From assembly GCA_032164245.1 (NCBI GenBank), contig JAVMKO010000001.1:246645644-246709643 (forward strand): a stretch of DNA of 64,000 bases, given 5' to 3'. The notes beneath the pieces were generated by a model. The model made no database searches. It was given only the letters and a program-made list of their open reading frames with translations, and was not told the origin of the DNA. Source of the stretch: Sternotherus odoratus. Taxonomy: Eukaryota > Chordata > Testudines > Kinosternidae. Positions 1 through 12,765 of the stretch are shown piece after piece (within the stretch, counting starts at the first letter, position 1; every line of letters begins with the position of its first letter). Made by a program: the position numbers and the translations under genes.

Positions 1-690
1 CAGGCATTCCCCTGTCTCCTGCAAGAAAGCTTAACCCAAATTCTTTCCCCAGAATTTTCAAGCAGTTTGTTTGAGACCCCTTCTTATAAGATTAAGTCTG
101 CTGATAGCTTGTTCTTACAGATTTAAGGGAATAACTAGGGGTTCATGTATATACAATTTATATCTCCTGAAGTTGATTGTATTACCCCTACACAGAATAT
201 CTCCTGATGTTTACCTCTTCCGGTTAATTTCCTCTCTTTGGAGATTTCACAATCACTCATTAGCATTTGGTTCTGACATGTGAGGGGAGGCCGACTGTGA
301 ACCATACAGTACTTAATTGTCATGTAAACAGACAGATTTCTGTCTTGTCTGAAAGAAAACCTCTTTTTTATCTTTGCTGGTGATCACTCACCAGACACAG
401 ACCTTAAGAACATAATTTTCAGTGTAGAGACATAACTCCTTACACAACATCTGTACATGTGTTTTGCATGTTGATGACCAGTCTGTCACGGGCTCTTATT
501 AGAGACCCCACATGACCCCTTTTGGTGAACTAGAATGTAAATAACAGGTTCAGGGGATTCTTGTAACCCTGATGCACCTCTTGCACTTGCTTGCATCAGG
601 AGGTCCCTGGATTAGACTATCTTCCCTTGGCACAGCAGGGTCAGTCATCAGCTAGTCCATAGGCGTGGTCTCAGGACCCTCCTGCCTGGT
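1..690. other. Unassigned AT-rich DNA, possibly old LTR-derived
   Basis: No open frame resembles a known protein. The texture, with short pyrimidine-rich stretches, recalls decayed LTR sequence, but I found no paired ends or target-site duplication, so I leave it unassigned. Confidence 0.3.
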
Positions 691-691
691 T

Positions 692-995
692 AAAAGCATA
701 AGAAAGACTGTATTGGGTCAGACCAAAGATCCATCCAGTTCAGTATCCTGTCTACAGACAGTGGCCAATGCCAGGTGCTCCAGAGTGAGTGAACCTAACA
801 GGTAATGATCAAGTGATGTCTCTCCTGCCATCCATCACCCCTCTCTGACAAACAGAGGCTAGAGACACCATTCCTTACCCAGCCTGCCTAATAAACATTA
901 ATGGACTTAACCTCTATGAATTTATCCAGTTCTCTTTTAAAGCCTGTTATAGTGCTAGCCTTTTCAACCACCTCAGGCAAGGAGTTCCACAGATT
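692..995 (-). mobile_element. CR1-type LINE 3' fragment
   Basis: On the plus strand it starts with an AAGCATAAGAA-like end and continues with the phrases 'ctgggtcagaccaaag', 'acagtggccaatgccaggtg' and 'caaggagttccacag'. I recognise these from reptile CR1-type 3' regions in reverse orientation. It is a 5'-truncated copy, as is usual for CR1. It abuts the Gypsy relic that starts just to the right and may have inserted into it. Confidence 0.75.
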
Positions 996-1009
996 TACTG
1001 GTTAAAACA

Positions 1010-1925
1010 CAAGTTACTACATTTTATTTACCTTAATGTGTACAATTTCCATGTTACATTCTTTGAGGGCAATGCTCCAATGTAGCAGTCTGAACTTGGT
1101 ATCTTTTGGCCTGTGCAGCCATACCAAAAGAAAATGTTCTTAGGAATTTTCTGTTAAATAGGTAAGGCCTTAGCTGCTTGATTGCCCACACAAATGAATA
1201 ACATTCTTTTTCTATGACCAAATAGTTCTATTCAATGTGTCTCATTTTTATTTTGTTAACATTAGCAAGCAATAGGGGGGCTTCTTGTTATTTTTCCCTG
1301 TTTGCATCAGTACTGCTCCTAGACCTGTGTCCGATGCATCAGTGCACAGTTCAAAGATTTTATCTAAGTTTGGACTTGCCAGAACGGGCTTTCCTGACAG
1401 AATTTACTTTATCTCAAAAGCCTCTCTGACAAGCTGCCATCCGCCCTACTTTATTTGGGTTTGTCTGTGATAGCAGGCACAATGTTACTGACACCATTTA
1501 CAAACTGGTGGTACTAGTTAGCGAAACCTACAAAAAATAAAAATAAAATAAAATAAAAAAACACTGGACTTGCACTTTAGTCTGGGGTATAAGCCAGTTA
1601 ACAATGGCTAGGGTGCTGGACAGATTCCTCTCAATCCCCACAAGTGCTTAAATAGGGGACTTTGGCTGCTCCTATCTTGCACTTTTGATGCTTTCACTGT
1701 GAGACATACATCTTTGAGTTTTGTCAGCTCAAGTCATTTTTGTGATCTGACCAAGAATTCCTAAATATTAAAATGTTATCAATATAGGCTTGTGAAAAGT
1801 CTTGTAACCCATTTAACACTTGATTGAAAAGCTTCTCAAATGTGACTCCTGATTTAATTACTCCAAAAGGTAATACCCTGAAATCAGTAATAACGATGGA
1901 TTTTTTCCCCCTCTGATTCTGTCTG
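1010..1925 (-). pseudogene. Decayed Ty3/Gypsy reverse transcriptase and RNase H relic
   Basis: Read on the minus strand, this shows pol domains in normal Gypsy order. The RT palm ends in a Y-I-D-N box (codons at 1775-1786, where Y-x-D-D is expected). Next come the thumb, with a 'FANYHQF'-like block split by a stop (about 1495-1530), the RNase H start T-D-A-S-D (about 1330-1345), an E-C-Y-S-F-V-W-A block and a terminal H-I-K motif (about 1030-1060). In-frame stops and an A-rich interruption (about 1530-1561) break it, so it codes for nothing now. No gag, integrase or LTRs could be tied to it. Family assignment is by motif order. It is clearly a different, older copy than the Gypsy-like element at 39.7-44.0 kb. 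Confidence 0.8.
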
Positions 1926-2617
1926 AGGGGATTGTCTAATGATCATAACCCCCTCAAAGCTTGATCTTTGGAATACTGCTCTGGACTATTTAAATGATTT
2001 GATAAGGGCACACCATAGTGTAAATAGTTTTAAGGAATTTGAAATTTAATTTTGAATTGTTTGTAAATACATTGGTTTATAATTTAAGGCTTTATTATTT
2101 TATTTATTTATTTGTTTGTTTGTTTGTTTGTTTATTATGAAAGGGAGATGTGGAGTGTTTATAGTGCTCCTTCTCCTCTACAGTTACTAGAGAGGACCAG
2201 AATTTGCTGAAGGAGAAAGTTTAATAAATGAAGAGACTTTCTGTTCATCTCTCTAGTGGCTGCTTAAAGCATGTCACTTAGTGTTTGTCCTCACACTATT
2301 TAATTTTGCCCTCCCCAGAATTCCTGAGGTCATTTCTCCTAGCCAGGAGAAAAGAAACAGAGTGGATATGGGTTAACAAAAATTTAAGTGGATTTAGCAT
2401 CTCCAGTACATATTACTGGATCATGCAGTTTCTCTCCTACCCCACCATTGGAATTCCTTTATCCACAGTCAGGACTTGGACATAGCCGGCATGTACCCAT
2501 ACACCATACTGGCACTTCACTAATGCTACTATCTTGTTTGCTAGAATCTCAGCCTATTTATTTATTTTAGAGTCAGTCTCTGGTGGTTATGGTTGTGGGA
2601 AAATAACAAAAAATGTG
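1926..2617. other. Unassigned DNA with a short TTTA/TTTG repeat
   Basis: The first part may continue the antisense Gypsy pol but is too decayed to prove. A simple repeat of TTTA then TTTG units lies at about 2098-2135. Nothing else is recognised. Confidence 0.3.
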
Positions 2618-2800
2618 AACCAAGGACTGGTCTACACTTAAAAATTAGATCAACTCAGCTGTGTTACTCCAGGCTATTAATAATTTGATGCCTTAAGCAT
2701 TTTCCTTAGATTGACATAACCCGTCGGGGTAGATGCAGCTAGAAGAATTCTTCTGTTGAGATACCTTGATTGTAACTTTAGAAAGCCTGGAACAATTGCT
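2618..2800. repeat. Diverged turtle 'GTCTACAC' interspersed repeat
   Basis: It begins 'actggtctacactta' and contains a GAAGAATTCTTC palindrome (about 2741-2752), both typical of a common turtle foldback repeat. The right boundary is uncertain. Other members with GTCTAC-type ends lie at 22597-23320, 33768-33828, 46540-46650 and 49538-49744. Confidence 0.45.
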
Positions 2801-4499
2801 CTTGGAGATGCGAACTGCCCCATTCGTTTGGCATTAACTCAGATGCCCAGGGATAATAGTTAACCACATTGAAGTTTACATTATTTCATGTAAAATGGAG
2901 AGGTAGAATCACAGATCTACACTATTTACTCTATGTGTCATCTGAATACAGTGCCACACATTTCCCCCTGATCAAGACAGAACCAAGCCCAAGGAGCTTA
3001 GGACAATCTATGGGCATATTTAAGTCCCACTCAAGGGGGAACCAAGCTAATGGAACTTATTTGATCCAAGTGGCACACATAATTATAGTGTTACCCCCTT
3101 TGGATTCAATCATCTAGCCAAAATCTGGAGTCTTGTAGGTTGTTTCGTTAAGAAGAAGGTATTTCTTTGATAGAGTTTTGTTTATTTAGAAATAATATAC
3201 AATGCCTTGTGTCTCTGAACACAAAAGGAATAAAATAGCAGGTAACAGCTTCATTTGCTCAAAGCCTCTCAAAAACCTCTCCTTAGGTTCATACACCATT
3301 CTTTCAGCTGTTCCTTCAGGCTGACTTTCTTGCTCTCTGGTTCTCTGTGCTCTGCCTAAATATCTACTTTTATAACCAATACTCAGCAAAACACTTGTGC
3401 CCACTTCCTGGGAAGGGTCATATACTCCTTTTGTTTTAGGTCGGGGGTTGTGATTAATTCACTGTGACAGTTAAATTAATTCAAGAGTGCATTCACACCC
3501 ATCAATTTCTGTGAGGTTTGTAATCCATGCAGTTACCAGTATATCTCAGCATATTTTGAATATCTGCACAACCTACTGAAAGTGGAATCTCATTTGGTTC
3601 CTCTATGGGTGGAGCTTGGAAGAGTACAAGAGCCCTTTTCCCCAACCTGACTCCTGTCTCTATCTCTATGTATTCTGCCATCTATAAGCTAGTCAATTTT
3701 TGGACAGTAAAGACTGAGTATATTTGTAATTGATAACTCAGTAGTCATAAAATATGTAGGGAGAGAGTCTGTGTCTAAACGTGCTGTTTGTGGGGTAACA
3801 ATGATTTTTGTTGTGATTTATTACTAGTGTATTTTAATAGAGAATTTTATTCTGATTTATTTAAAATAATTTTCTATTTTCAGTTTTGGATCCCTTGTCA
3901 AAAACACATTCTGAACCTGCTTTGCGTATCTATGACCCACATTCTGAATGCATTTTATTAGCTCCTTAGATTGTGGAATCAAATCTATTAGTGTAAGTGG
4001 GTTCTTTTTTTCAAGTTAGTAGGGTTCCAATAGACCATGTCTCTTGATTAAAATCTGAAGACTGCTGGTTACCCTTGTTCTGGATAGGAGAGTGACATTA
4101 TGCATTCTTTTTAAATAAAACTTTGATGGGATGCCAAATCTTTCTATTCTTCCCCCCTCACCCCTCCCACCAATCATGATTTTTATCAATATTTGTGTTT
4201 TAAAGCTTCCAGCAATTTCAGTTAGTTCCTTAGAAATATCTTCTTTTATATTCCATTTGCTTTACTTAGGGGCTAAATAAAGGGAGGCTAGATGCTCAAC
4301 TTCCATCAGTTTTCAATCAATAAGATAAATGTATGGACCAGATTATGAGCTTGTTTATTTGCATTCCTCGCATGTATTGATATTAGTATAGCTAACATAT
4401 AGCTATGTCTCCTGTGACTGACTCAGTCAGAGGGGCATCATTCTGTAGTGCTTCAATGGTCAGTGCTATTATCCGGTGGCTTCCATCTGCTCTCTGAGA
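2801..4499. other. No recognisable feature
   Basis: AT-rich, apparently unique DNA. Short open frames here carry no motif I recognise. Confidence 0.4.
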
Positions 4500-4640
4500 C
4501 CCTTATGATGTAAGGAAGTACTGTTATCCCCATTTTACAGTTGGAAAACTGAGGCACAGAGAGGCTAAATGAAATGACTTTCCCAGTGTCATAGAAGAAG
4601 TCCATGATGGAACAAGAAATTGAATCTGAATATCCTACAT
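4500..4640 (-). mobile_element. MIR SINE relic
   Basis: The plus strand reads 'ccccattttacag', 'actgaggcacagagagg' and then a degraded 'gacttgccca'-like core. This is the reverse complement of the MIR/CORE-SINE conserved centre. It is ancient, diverged and truncated. Confidence 0.8.
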
Positions 4641-5282
4641 CCCAGGTATAATGTCTCTTACTCACTGCTAGGGTGCCTCCTCCTGGCTGCTCTGGGGATT
4701 AGCTCTTTCCAGGTCTGACATCCCTTTGTCACATGTTTGCCTGCCCTGCCACTCTGTGATTCAGTCACTCTGTGACTCATTGTGGCTTGAACTTCCAGAC
4801 AAGTCACTATGTATTTTCCCCTAGTGAGATATCAACATTTTTCCTTACAAACTATCTCAGACAGTTTTTATATAATTTCTCAGATTGTGCCTTTTCTCCA
4901 GTGCCTGAAAGGGGAACCTAGACCCACCCTCTATACTGGGTTCCAGGTCAGGGACTTTCTAATCAGCAGCCAAGATTTGCAATGTCCCACCTTACTGCAA
5001 TTTCCCTGAGTTCTTTTCTACTCCACCACCCTTCTGGACAAATCCTTCCTTCAGGGCCTGCATCCCCTGGAGTTTCTACTCTCCTTCTGGGTTTCCTTCT
5101 TTCCCTTTCTAACCCCCAAAGTGTAGCTTCAGGCTCCTTCATGGCAGCCCCTTTTTCCTGCCAACTTCCGGTCTTTATATATATCTCCCTTGTTCCTTCT
5201 CTGCTGGTCTCCATCAATCAGGGGTTATTTAGGCCCCTGAATTCCCCTCAGCTGTGGCTCGTATGGAATGAACACCCTATCA
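4641..5282. other. No recognisable feature
   Basis: C/T-rich stretches (about 5000-5220) give overlapping open frames on both strands, but none has a recognisable domain. Confidence 0.35.
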
Positions 5283-5674
5283 CAGTGCCTCTAAACCTTT
5301 GCAGACTACATCTGTCTTGTGTACCTCCAAGTTTCACTTCACTTAAAACCTGTTTGCTTACAAAATCAGACATAAAAATATGAGGGTTACAGCACACTAT
5401 TACTGAAAAAAAATGCTTACTTTCTCATTTTTACCATATAATGATAAAAGAAATTGATTGGAATATAAAGATTGTACTTACATTTCAAAGTATAGCATAT
5501 AGAGCAGTATAAACAAGTCGTTGTATAAAATTTTACTTTGCACTGACTTTGCTAGTGCTTTTTGTTTGTCTAGTTTTACAACAGGCTACATATCTAGATG
5601 AGTTGATGTACTCCCTGGAAGACCTCTGCATTTCCTCAGGGTACATGTATCCCTGTTTGAGAACCACGGCACTA
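5283..5674. mobile_element. Non-autonomous hAT-like element (CAGTG... ends)
   Basis: The left end is 'cagtgcctctaaacc'; the right end 'gagaaccacggcact' is its approximate inverted complement, of the CAGTGGTTCTCAA type seen in hAT/Charlie-like elements. The AT-rich interior carries no transposase. No clean 8-bp target duplication is visible, probably through decay. Confidence 0.6.
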
Positions 5675-7270
5675 TCCCACCAAGCCAGTGGCCCAACCAA
5701 TGGGCCATGCTTCCTCCACCTACCATTTGCATTTTCCCTGAAAGAGCTGCAATTAGTACAAAATGGAGGAGTGCATGGGCTTAGAGCAGAGTGTCATAAG
5801 CTCATCACCCTGATGGTCTGCTCCCTGCAGTGTTTCTCCATTAAACACAGATCCTTTCAAGATCTGTGTCCTTACAGGCGAAGAACTCCATATGGACCAG
5901 AAACACTCAAAAGGTACCTTTGACTTCTCTCCACTGACCTCCCATGACACTATGTCCCACACCTCCAGAAGGGTGTGGCTGATGGGTGCAGAAGACAGTA
6001 TTTATAGAACAGATGGATCTAGATTGTAGAACTCATTCCCAGCAGAGATTTTAAAAATGACCATTTGTTTGATTTTAGCACTCTTTATATATTCCTCACT
6101 GAAAAACAAGCACACCAAGTCAAACTATTTTTTTGACTGACTGGGCAGAAAGTGAGAGTTTTTTAATTTTATTTCTATTTTTATATAGGTAGGATGCTCC
6201 CAAATAATACAGTGGTGTGGCCCAGGATAGGCATAACTCAATATTGTAAACTTTTCTCTTTGTTTCTTGCTACCTGCCCCATCTAGAATGTTTTCTGCCT
6301 AGCCTACTGAAAAGGAAACCCTGGACTAGGCTGGAAGAGCAAGGGTTAGAGTGAAATTAATGTACCACATCGTCGTGTTCTGTCACTAGCTCAGAACTGT
6401 CACTCTCACTTGTTTCCCTCTCCCCCACAATTGTAACACCTTTTGTGTAAGGTTGGTGTGTGTCAGCCTCAATGGAAACCCTGCAGAAGCGGTTTGAGGA
6501 ACAGTTTGCTGATCTCTGATATAGCTGTCATTTATTTCTGAGGATCTCACAAACACATTGAGTACCGTAGTACAGGTACAGTTCAGTGACAAGACCAGCA
6601 ACTTCACTATAAAGGAAATGAAAGATGATTTTGGAAGATGAAACTACAGAAAGCATCCACATAGATTTCTAGATTTGGTAGAGTTTGATTCTATGAAACA
6701 CTCAAAATGTACCTTTTTTTCCCTTCCAGACTACTTTTAAAGTGGCATTAACTAAAGTTTCAATGTCTGCCCTATATAGCCCCTCCTCCCCACACACACA
6801 TCCATATATTTTGGAAACAAGTTCTCTATATTTCCAAGACTGAACAAGAACACTGATCAGTGTGTATATGGAATACAACTTTCACACTATACAACATGAT
6901 AGAGCTTCAAAATGAAGTCCTGGGAAGTCATATACAAAATAATGTCTTTGGGAATTGCTAAAGAGGATTTTACATGCTGGTCCTGAATATTGACTGTTAA
7001 TAGGTACTTAATGGCCAACATTAGTTAAGGCTATTTTTCAATAGGAAAGATTTCCAGAGTTCATAGGAACCAATCACAACCTTAAACACTAATAGCTATT
7101 TTTTGTGGGCTTAAAAATGATTCAATATTTTAAAAAAACTTCAGTGGCACAGAGTTCTTATCTGATCACTTTTACAAAGACCATCATATAAGTGCATTGA
7201 ATGATAACTCTACTGGGGCTCAATTCTGCAATCAGCAGGAATTCTAGTATTTTGTATTTCATCCACAGTA
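5675..7270. other. No recognisable feature
   Basis: AT-rich DNA without recognisable genes or repeats. Confidence 0.4.
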
Positions 7271-7274
7271 AAGT

Positions 7275-7348
7275 GTCTACAAAGGAGGAAATTGAGACAC
7301 AAAGCGGTCATGTGCTTTGTCTCATGTCACACAAAAAATCCGTGGTAG
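7275..7348 (-). mobile_element. MIR SINE relic
   Basis: 'aggaggaaattgagacacaaag' followed by a 'gtcacacaaaaaatccgtgg'-like tail is the reverse complement of the MIR core. It is truncated on the right by the hAT MITE at 7357. Confidence 0.6.
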
Positions 7349-7356
7349 GCCTAGAA

Positions 7357-7671
7357 CAGGTGTAGGCAACCTATGGCACGTGTGCTGAAGGTGGCACACG
7401 AGCTGATTTTCAGTGGCACTCACACTGCCCAGGTCCTGGCCACTGATCTGGGGAGCTCTGCATTTTAATTTAATTTTCATTTTAATTTAATTCTAAATGA
7501 AGCTTCTTAAACATTTTATTTACTTTACTTACAACAATAGTTCAGTTCTACACTATAGACTTAGTGGAAGACATCTTCTAAAAATGTTAAAATGTATTAC
7601 TGGCACGGAAAACCTAAACTGTGAATAAATGAAGACTCAGCAAACCACTTCTGAAAGATTGCCAACCCCGG
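7357..7671. mobile_element. hAT-type MITE with 8-bp target duplication
   Basis: The ends are imperfect inverted repeats: left 'caggtgtaggcaacc', right 'gattgccaaccccgg'. They are flanked by an 8-bp duplication with one mismatch (gcctagaa at 7349-7356, gtctagaa at 7672-7679). The 315-bp interior is AT-rich with no transposase. An 8-bp TSD and CAGGGGT-like ends are typical of hAT elements. It inserted at the edge of a MIR relic. Confidence 0.8.
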
Positions 7672-7679
7672 GTCTAGAA

Positions 7680-8150
7680 TATCATCCAGTACCCATCTCT
7701 AATTACTAGAAGTCAAGTAGGCCCAGTCCACAATAAGACAGAGGCACTTAACTCCCCACTTGAGGTATCTAAATCCAAAATGTAGGCATCACTGAGAACC
7801 TCAGACCTCCCAGCCCCCCATTCACTTGCTGTCTAATCCTGCAGGTGCCTCAAATCTCTCAGTGTCTAAATGTTTGCTATAAGAGCCCCCTTCATACCTG
7901 ATTTGGTAAGTGTACTCTGAGCAGGCCTATCAGATCAGGCCCCATACAAAATAGAGCTGAAGGATGAAGTGGTGCCTTCATTGTAACGTTCAGCTCAGGA
8001 TGTGGAAGGCCCAGGTTCAATTCCCACTCTGTCTGATGGGAAGCAAGTGTTAAAAGAGGGTGAGTGTCCTAACCACTGGGCTATGGGATACACAGATGTG
8101 GGGCTCCTTTGATCTCTCCTGCTGAAGCTGCTCCAGGATTGGATAAATAC
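7680..8150. repeat. Composite 'taggcacctaa' repeat with inverted tRNA-like boxes
   Basis: The first part has 'aggcacttaactccc'-like phrases. The second has a Pol III B-box-like GGTTCAATTCC (about 8014-8024) followed by an inverted A-box: 'ccactgggcta' near 8074 reads TAGCCCAGTGG on the minus strand. The same arrangement recurs at 53665-54240, so this is a dispersed family. I cannot name it with certainty. Confidence 0.5.
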
Positions 8151-10256
8151 TTAGAGTCACTGGGTGAGAGAGAAAGAAAAAAGTAATTCTATATCCTTCT
8201 GATTAGGGCACTGGTCTGTAGACTCCTGTGCAAACGCAAATGTATATCCATGGATGCCGATACCTGTGTCTATAAATCGGTTTCTGCAGGGTTCTACCAG
8301 GAACTGTAGCAGCAAAAGGAAGAGCATACCAGGCTGCTGCTCCCAGGAGCCAGCGCTCAATGCCAGCATCTCCTTTGGTGTGGCTGTACCGCCCGCAGTC
8401 CGGTCCCCAGCCCTGCTCCCTGGGGCAGGTAACATGTTCACTGACTGCTGTCCCTGATCACGCTCATATGTTCAAGCGGCTCACATGCTGCCAGATGGGA
8501 GATGCAGACCCCTGTGCAGAAGGAGCTCCCATGCTGCAACTGTGCTGCTGATAGTGTTGACATGCCCTTATGTGCCTTAAGGTACATTTATATGGCAAAC
8601 TCCTTTTGGCAGCACATAGAGTACACACACTACACTTAAGTAATAGGGTAGGTGGAAAGGCACCTAATGTCCAACTTGGAGATCTCTTTCCTCAAAACTG
8701 GCTTAATCCCCATATATTTTATTAACCTGTATAGTGAACAGATTCATACTTAGATTCTTATGACACTTCTTTGGATACCTGTGCCATAATCAGGTCCCTT
8801 TTCAATCTGCTTATGTCAATGCGGAGAATTATACTCACGCAGAGAGTTGGAGTGGAATGTGGTATTGGACAGTTAGAAAGGGTGGGCTAGATCTGTGAGT
8901 TACTGGAGCAAAGATGGTAGATGAAACAACTTGAGTAGATGAGATCACACAATGATAAGATGTAAAGGAAGTTGGGAAGGTCAGAGGTCAGAAAAGCGGG
9001 ATAGGAGGGGTAAGGATCAACTGATCTTGCTGAACGTCTCATTGAAAAAGATGGCCTGCTTTTGCATGTTTTGTAGAGACGAGGCAGGAGAGATGGAGGA
9101 TACTATGAGGCATTAGGTCACTAGCCTTATTTTGACATCAGTGCACAGAATTACACACGGTATTCCAAATGAAGCCTAATAAGTGGTGACAGATGAATAT
9201 ATGCACTAAATGTTGTTTGGGGAGTATCATTATGTGAGAAGGTACTAAAACCCATCTCAGATGATTTTGTACACTCCATGTAAAGTGTTACCTTACTTGT
9301 TAATGTCCCATAAAACTGTATCATTTTCTTGAAATATTTAGACTTCCCTTTTGCTATTGTACCATGAAAATTTCTGTATGAGAAAATATTATTGCAATAA
9401 AGTAATATTCTATTGTATTTCTTTCAAATATCCAGCTAGGAAAACCTTCAACAGAATACAAAAGTTCTATTGTATATTTGTAATTGCTACTTTCATATTA
9501 TAGCAACAACTACTGGTATATAGGAAGAATTGTGAAATTGCATAACCAGTCTAAACAAATTAATCTTTCTGTATTCAGCTTCATTCACTACATTAGAATT
9601 CTTTCCTTTTTTAGATACCCTATAACTTACAAGTATTTTTTTCTCTTTAATGTCACAGATGGAAGTCCACAAAAGTGTGCTTTTAAATTTATTTAATTTC
9701 CATTGAAATTAGGAACACATGTAGCCTCATTCAGGGGGAAGAAGTATTAGTGGTCTTAAAAAAAACCCTCATCAGGTAATGGAATACGTTTTTACATGAG
9801 TTTGTACAGAACTTAGTTTTATAGGGGCCCTGAACCTGACTGGGGTCACAGGGCACAACAGTTGAAATAATAAGGGCCACATTTCCATTTATAGTAAGGT
9901 CACTTAAATCACTCTGTTAGGGTAAACAGGGATTGAAGTGGAGGTAATATATATTAATGCTCACTTCGAGGCTTCTTTGAGCTACCAGAGCAGGGCAAAG
10001 TGACTTTAGGGCATGTTTAAATGGTGGGGTAGTGCATAAACCAGGGGAGAGATTTGTACAGCACATTAACATGTTGCATATTAAATGATACATGTAGACC
10101 CTGCTGGTGCACACTGGAGATTTTCTACTCTGCTTTAACATAGTGCTGTTTGAAACAGTACTACTTTAAAACATTCAGGGAACTTTTAGTCACACCAGCA
10201 GATTCTACATTAATGTGAAAATGTTAGTGTATTGTACAAATCATATCCTCACTGTG
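8151..10256. other. No recognisable feature
   Basis: A GC-richer patch at about 8330-8540 gives small overlapping frames with no known domain; the rest is AT-rich. Confidence 0.35.
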
Positions 10257-10381
10257 TAGGGTGACCAGACAGCAAGTGTGAAAAATTGGGACAGGGGGTG
10301 AGGAGGTAATAGGAGCCTATATAAGAAAAAGATCCAAAAATCAAGACTGTCCCTATAAAATCAGAATATCTGATCACCTTA
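10257..10381. mobile_element. Short hAT-like MITE (TAGGGTGACCAG ends)
   Basis: The left end TAGGGTGACCAG and right end CTGATCACCTTA are inverted repeats with two mismatches. They are flanked by an 8-bp duplication with one mismatch (tcactgtg at 10249-10256, ccactgtg at 10382-10389). It is 125 bp long with no coding capacity. A fragment of the same family starts near 28948. Confidence 0.75.
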
Positions 10382-12189
10382 CCACTGTGTAGACAAGTCC
10401 TTTGTGCAAATGCAAATCAGGCCCTACGTAAGAATATTATACATTTGTATTTATGAATAATCTCTGGGCCTTTGATGTTAGTTTCTCTCAAGTCTTCAAA
10501 TGTCCTGGATTCTGTGCATTCATAGAGGATGGAGGTGTGACATGGTTACAGTTTTGGGTACTCTTATGGGATTTTAAAGACTTTTCCATGGCCTCCACAT
10601 AGGTATCAATATTTCTCTGAGATAGTCATTCCTAGGGAATGTCCAAACCAGGAGATTCAAGCAGACCATTTTCTGGCTTTCACTTCTCCTTTTCTATCCT
10701 TTTCAAGACTGGCCCAAGATATATAAGGTGGGACCTATGATCTTAACTCAACCCCAGTCCCAACCCTAAGAAGCCACACAAACTAGCCCTGCTAGAGTGA
10801 GTCTGTCCACCTGTGCAGGGATGCTCACTCCCAGCAGTAATATAGCCATACCCTATGCCTACCTAACTGGACTAAAATTTCCTAAGCTGCATTCTTGAAG
10901 GTGAGCTGCTATATTTTAAGGAGATGTTATTCTTCCCTGTCAAATGAGCTGTAGCAGAGCAACTCAATTGAAACAGACTTCTGGTGCATAAATGTTGTGA
11001 CATTGTTCTGGAACTGAGGGTTTGAAGGAACTTTAGCAACATATCATAGGCTTTGATTTTCAAAAAAAAAGACTAGGGATTTTGCATGCCCTTGTTGAGA
11101 CACCTGAAAAGGGCTGCACATCTTCCCTCTGTAAAACAGGCCACCTTAAGTTGTCTTAAATTGTACACTAAGAAACTGATTCACCCAAATGTGACATTTA
11201 AAAATGTAATATATACTGGGTCACTTTATCTCCCTGAAAAAAATGGATGTCCCTGATTTCAGAGCTTATCCTTCTTGGTTTTACAATGCCTTATTGTTGT
11301 TTTTATAAACCCCTGCAGCTTCCAGCTACTTGAATAAATCACTGCAATCTAAGCTGTTGAAACCAACAACTTGTTGATAACATGCAACTCAAGGCCTAGG
11401 CCTATCAGATCTATCACCTGTTGATATCTTGAATTTCCCTCGCGTGTTTTTAGCTGCTAAAACACAGAACTAAGCAGGAAGCATTTGTCTCAATTCTGTG
11501 ATATTTTTTGATATTTCAAAAAATTTCCCATCCCAAATGAGGACAAAAAATCAAAATCTTATAAATTTTCAAACTGAATATCTGAAACAAATTTGATTGA
11601 TTCAATCAAAATGTTTGATTTTGACCTTTATTTTATTTTCCTTTTTTTTTACTGTAAAATAACTTACACTTTGAATTGAAAAGTAATTCAAACCAAAAAA
11701 AAAGTTTTTATTTTGAAAATATGGCATTTGGGCAGTTTTGAAACTTTATTTCAATTTTTTTTTAAACAGGAAATTGGCAAAACAACCCATCTGCAAAACC
11801 TCAGTTTCCATTAATTGGCATTTTCTCAAGTAAAATGTATTGAAAAATTCCTAATCAGGTCTATTAAAAGCCTCTAAACTCCCTGACAATTTCCCAGATT
11901 CATCCCTTTGGAAATCCTTCTCCCAGCTTTACAATTGTCCTGCTCTTTTGCTTTGAATATCTATACGGTATACAGTGTTAGAAAGAAAAACTGAAGATCT
12001 GAGGATGACCCCATACTGCATTATAATGCTTATCTTTATAAACCTATTAAATAAATGTCAGCCTATACATCATTGTTATATTTTTAAAAGGTTGCACAAG
12101 GTTTTAGCTGCCAAACTCTTGTTGCCTTTATTGGAAATCATGCGGCTAAAACTTTGTGCAATACTTTGAAAATCTATGGGAAAATATCT
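10382..12189. other. No recognisable gene; AT-rich low-complexity sequence at 11500-11850
   Basis: From about 11500 to 11850 runs of aaatttt/ttgaaa-type words resemble those at 23830-23990, 24400-24640 and 28145-28300. This suggests an old AT-rich dispersed repeat, without clear ends. Confidence 0.35.
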
Positions 12190-12530
12190 AGTTAGGGACT
12201 ATATCTCCTTTTTCCAATAATTTGTCCAGTTCCCTCTTGAGCTGATTTACACTCTTTACTCCCACGCCTGACTTTGACAGCTTGTTTCATATTCCAGATA
12301 GCCTCTGTGGTGTTTTTTTTAAAGACTTCCTGAAGTGCAGAAGCTACATGCTGATGTCTCTTCAAACTCACGTCCTGTTTTCCATCAAATTAATTAGTAT
12401 CCCAAAGTGTTTGTTGTCACCAATACATTCTATTACTGTTAAGGGATTATTTTGTACTTCATCTGCTTTCCCCCCACCTCCAACCTACTGTATGAAGAAA
12501 TGAGAGCTGGGCAAACTCATTTCAGCAAGC
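12190..12530 (-). mobile_element. Possible CR1-like LINE fragment
   Basis: Phrases such as 'gagctgatttacactctttactcccacg', in plus orientation, resemble interspersed LINE sequence in reptiles. The match is by texture only; boundaries and strand are tentative. Confidence 0.3.
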
Positions 12531-12654
12531 AATGTATTCAATCCATGTAATACATTTGGAGGTTTGCAAATAATCTGGAAGCAGGTCACAGTTTTTACAA
12601 ATGTATCTATTGTTGTTATATTTATTATGCATATTACAAGAACATGTCCAGATC

Positions 12655-12765
12655 CCAGCCAAGATGGGACCTCATTGTGCTAGTCGTTGTACAAACACAC
12701 AGCTCTGTCTTAAAGACATATAAGCAAGCCTAAGGTTAGGAGAAAGGAAGGATTATTTGTGTGAT
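12655..12765 (-). mobile_element. L2-like LINE 3' end relic
   Basis: 'gggacctcattgtgctagtcgttgtacaaacaca' (in two halves: gggacctcattgtgctag, then tcgttgtacaaacaca) is the reverse complement of a typical L2 3' end, with its 'tttgtacagcgcctagcacaatg'-like core. Diverged and short. Confidence 0.55.
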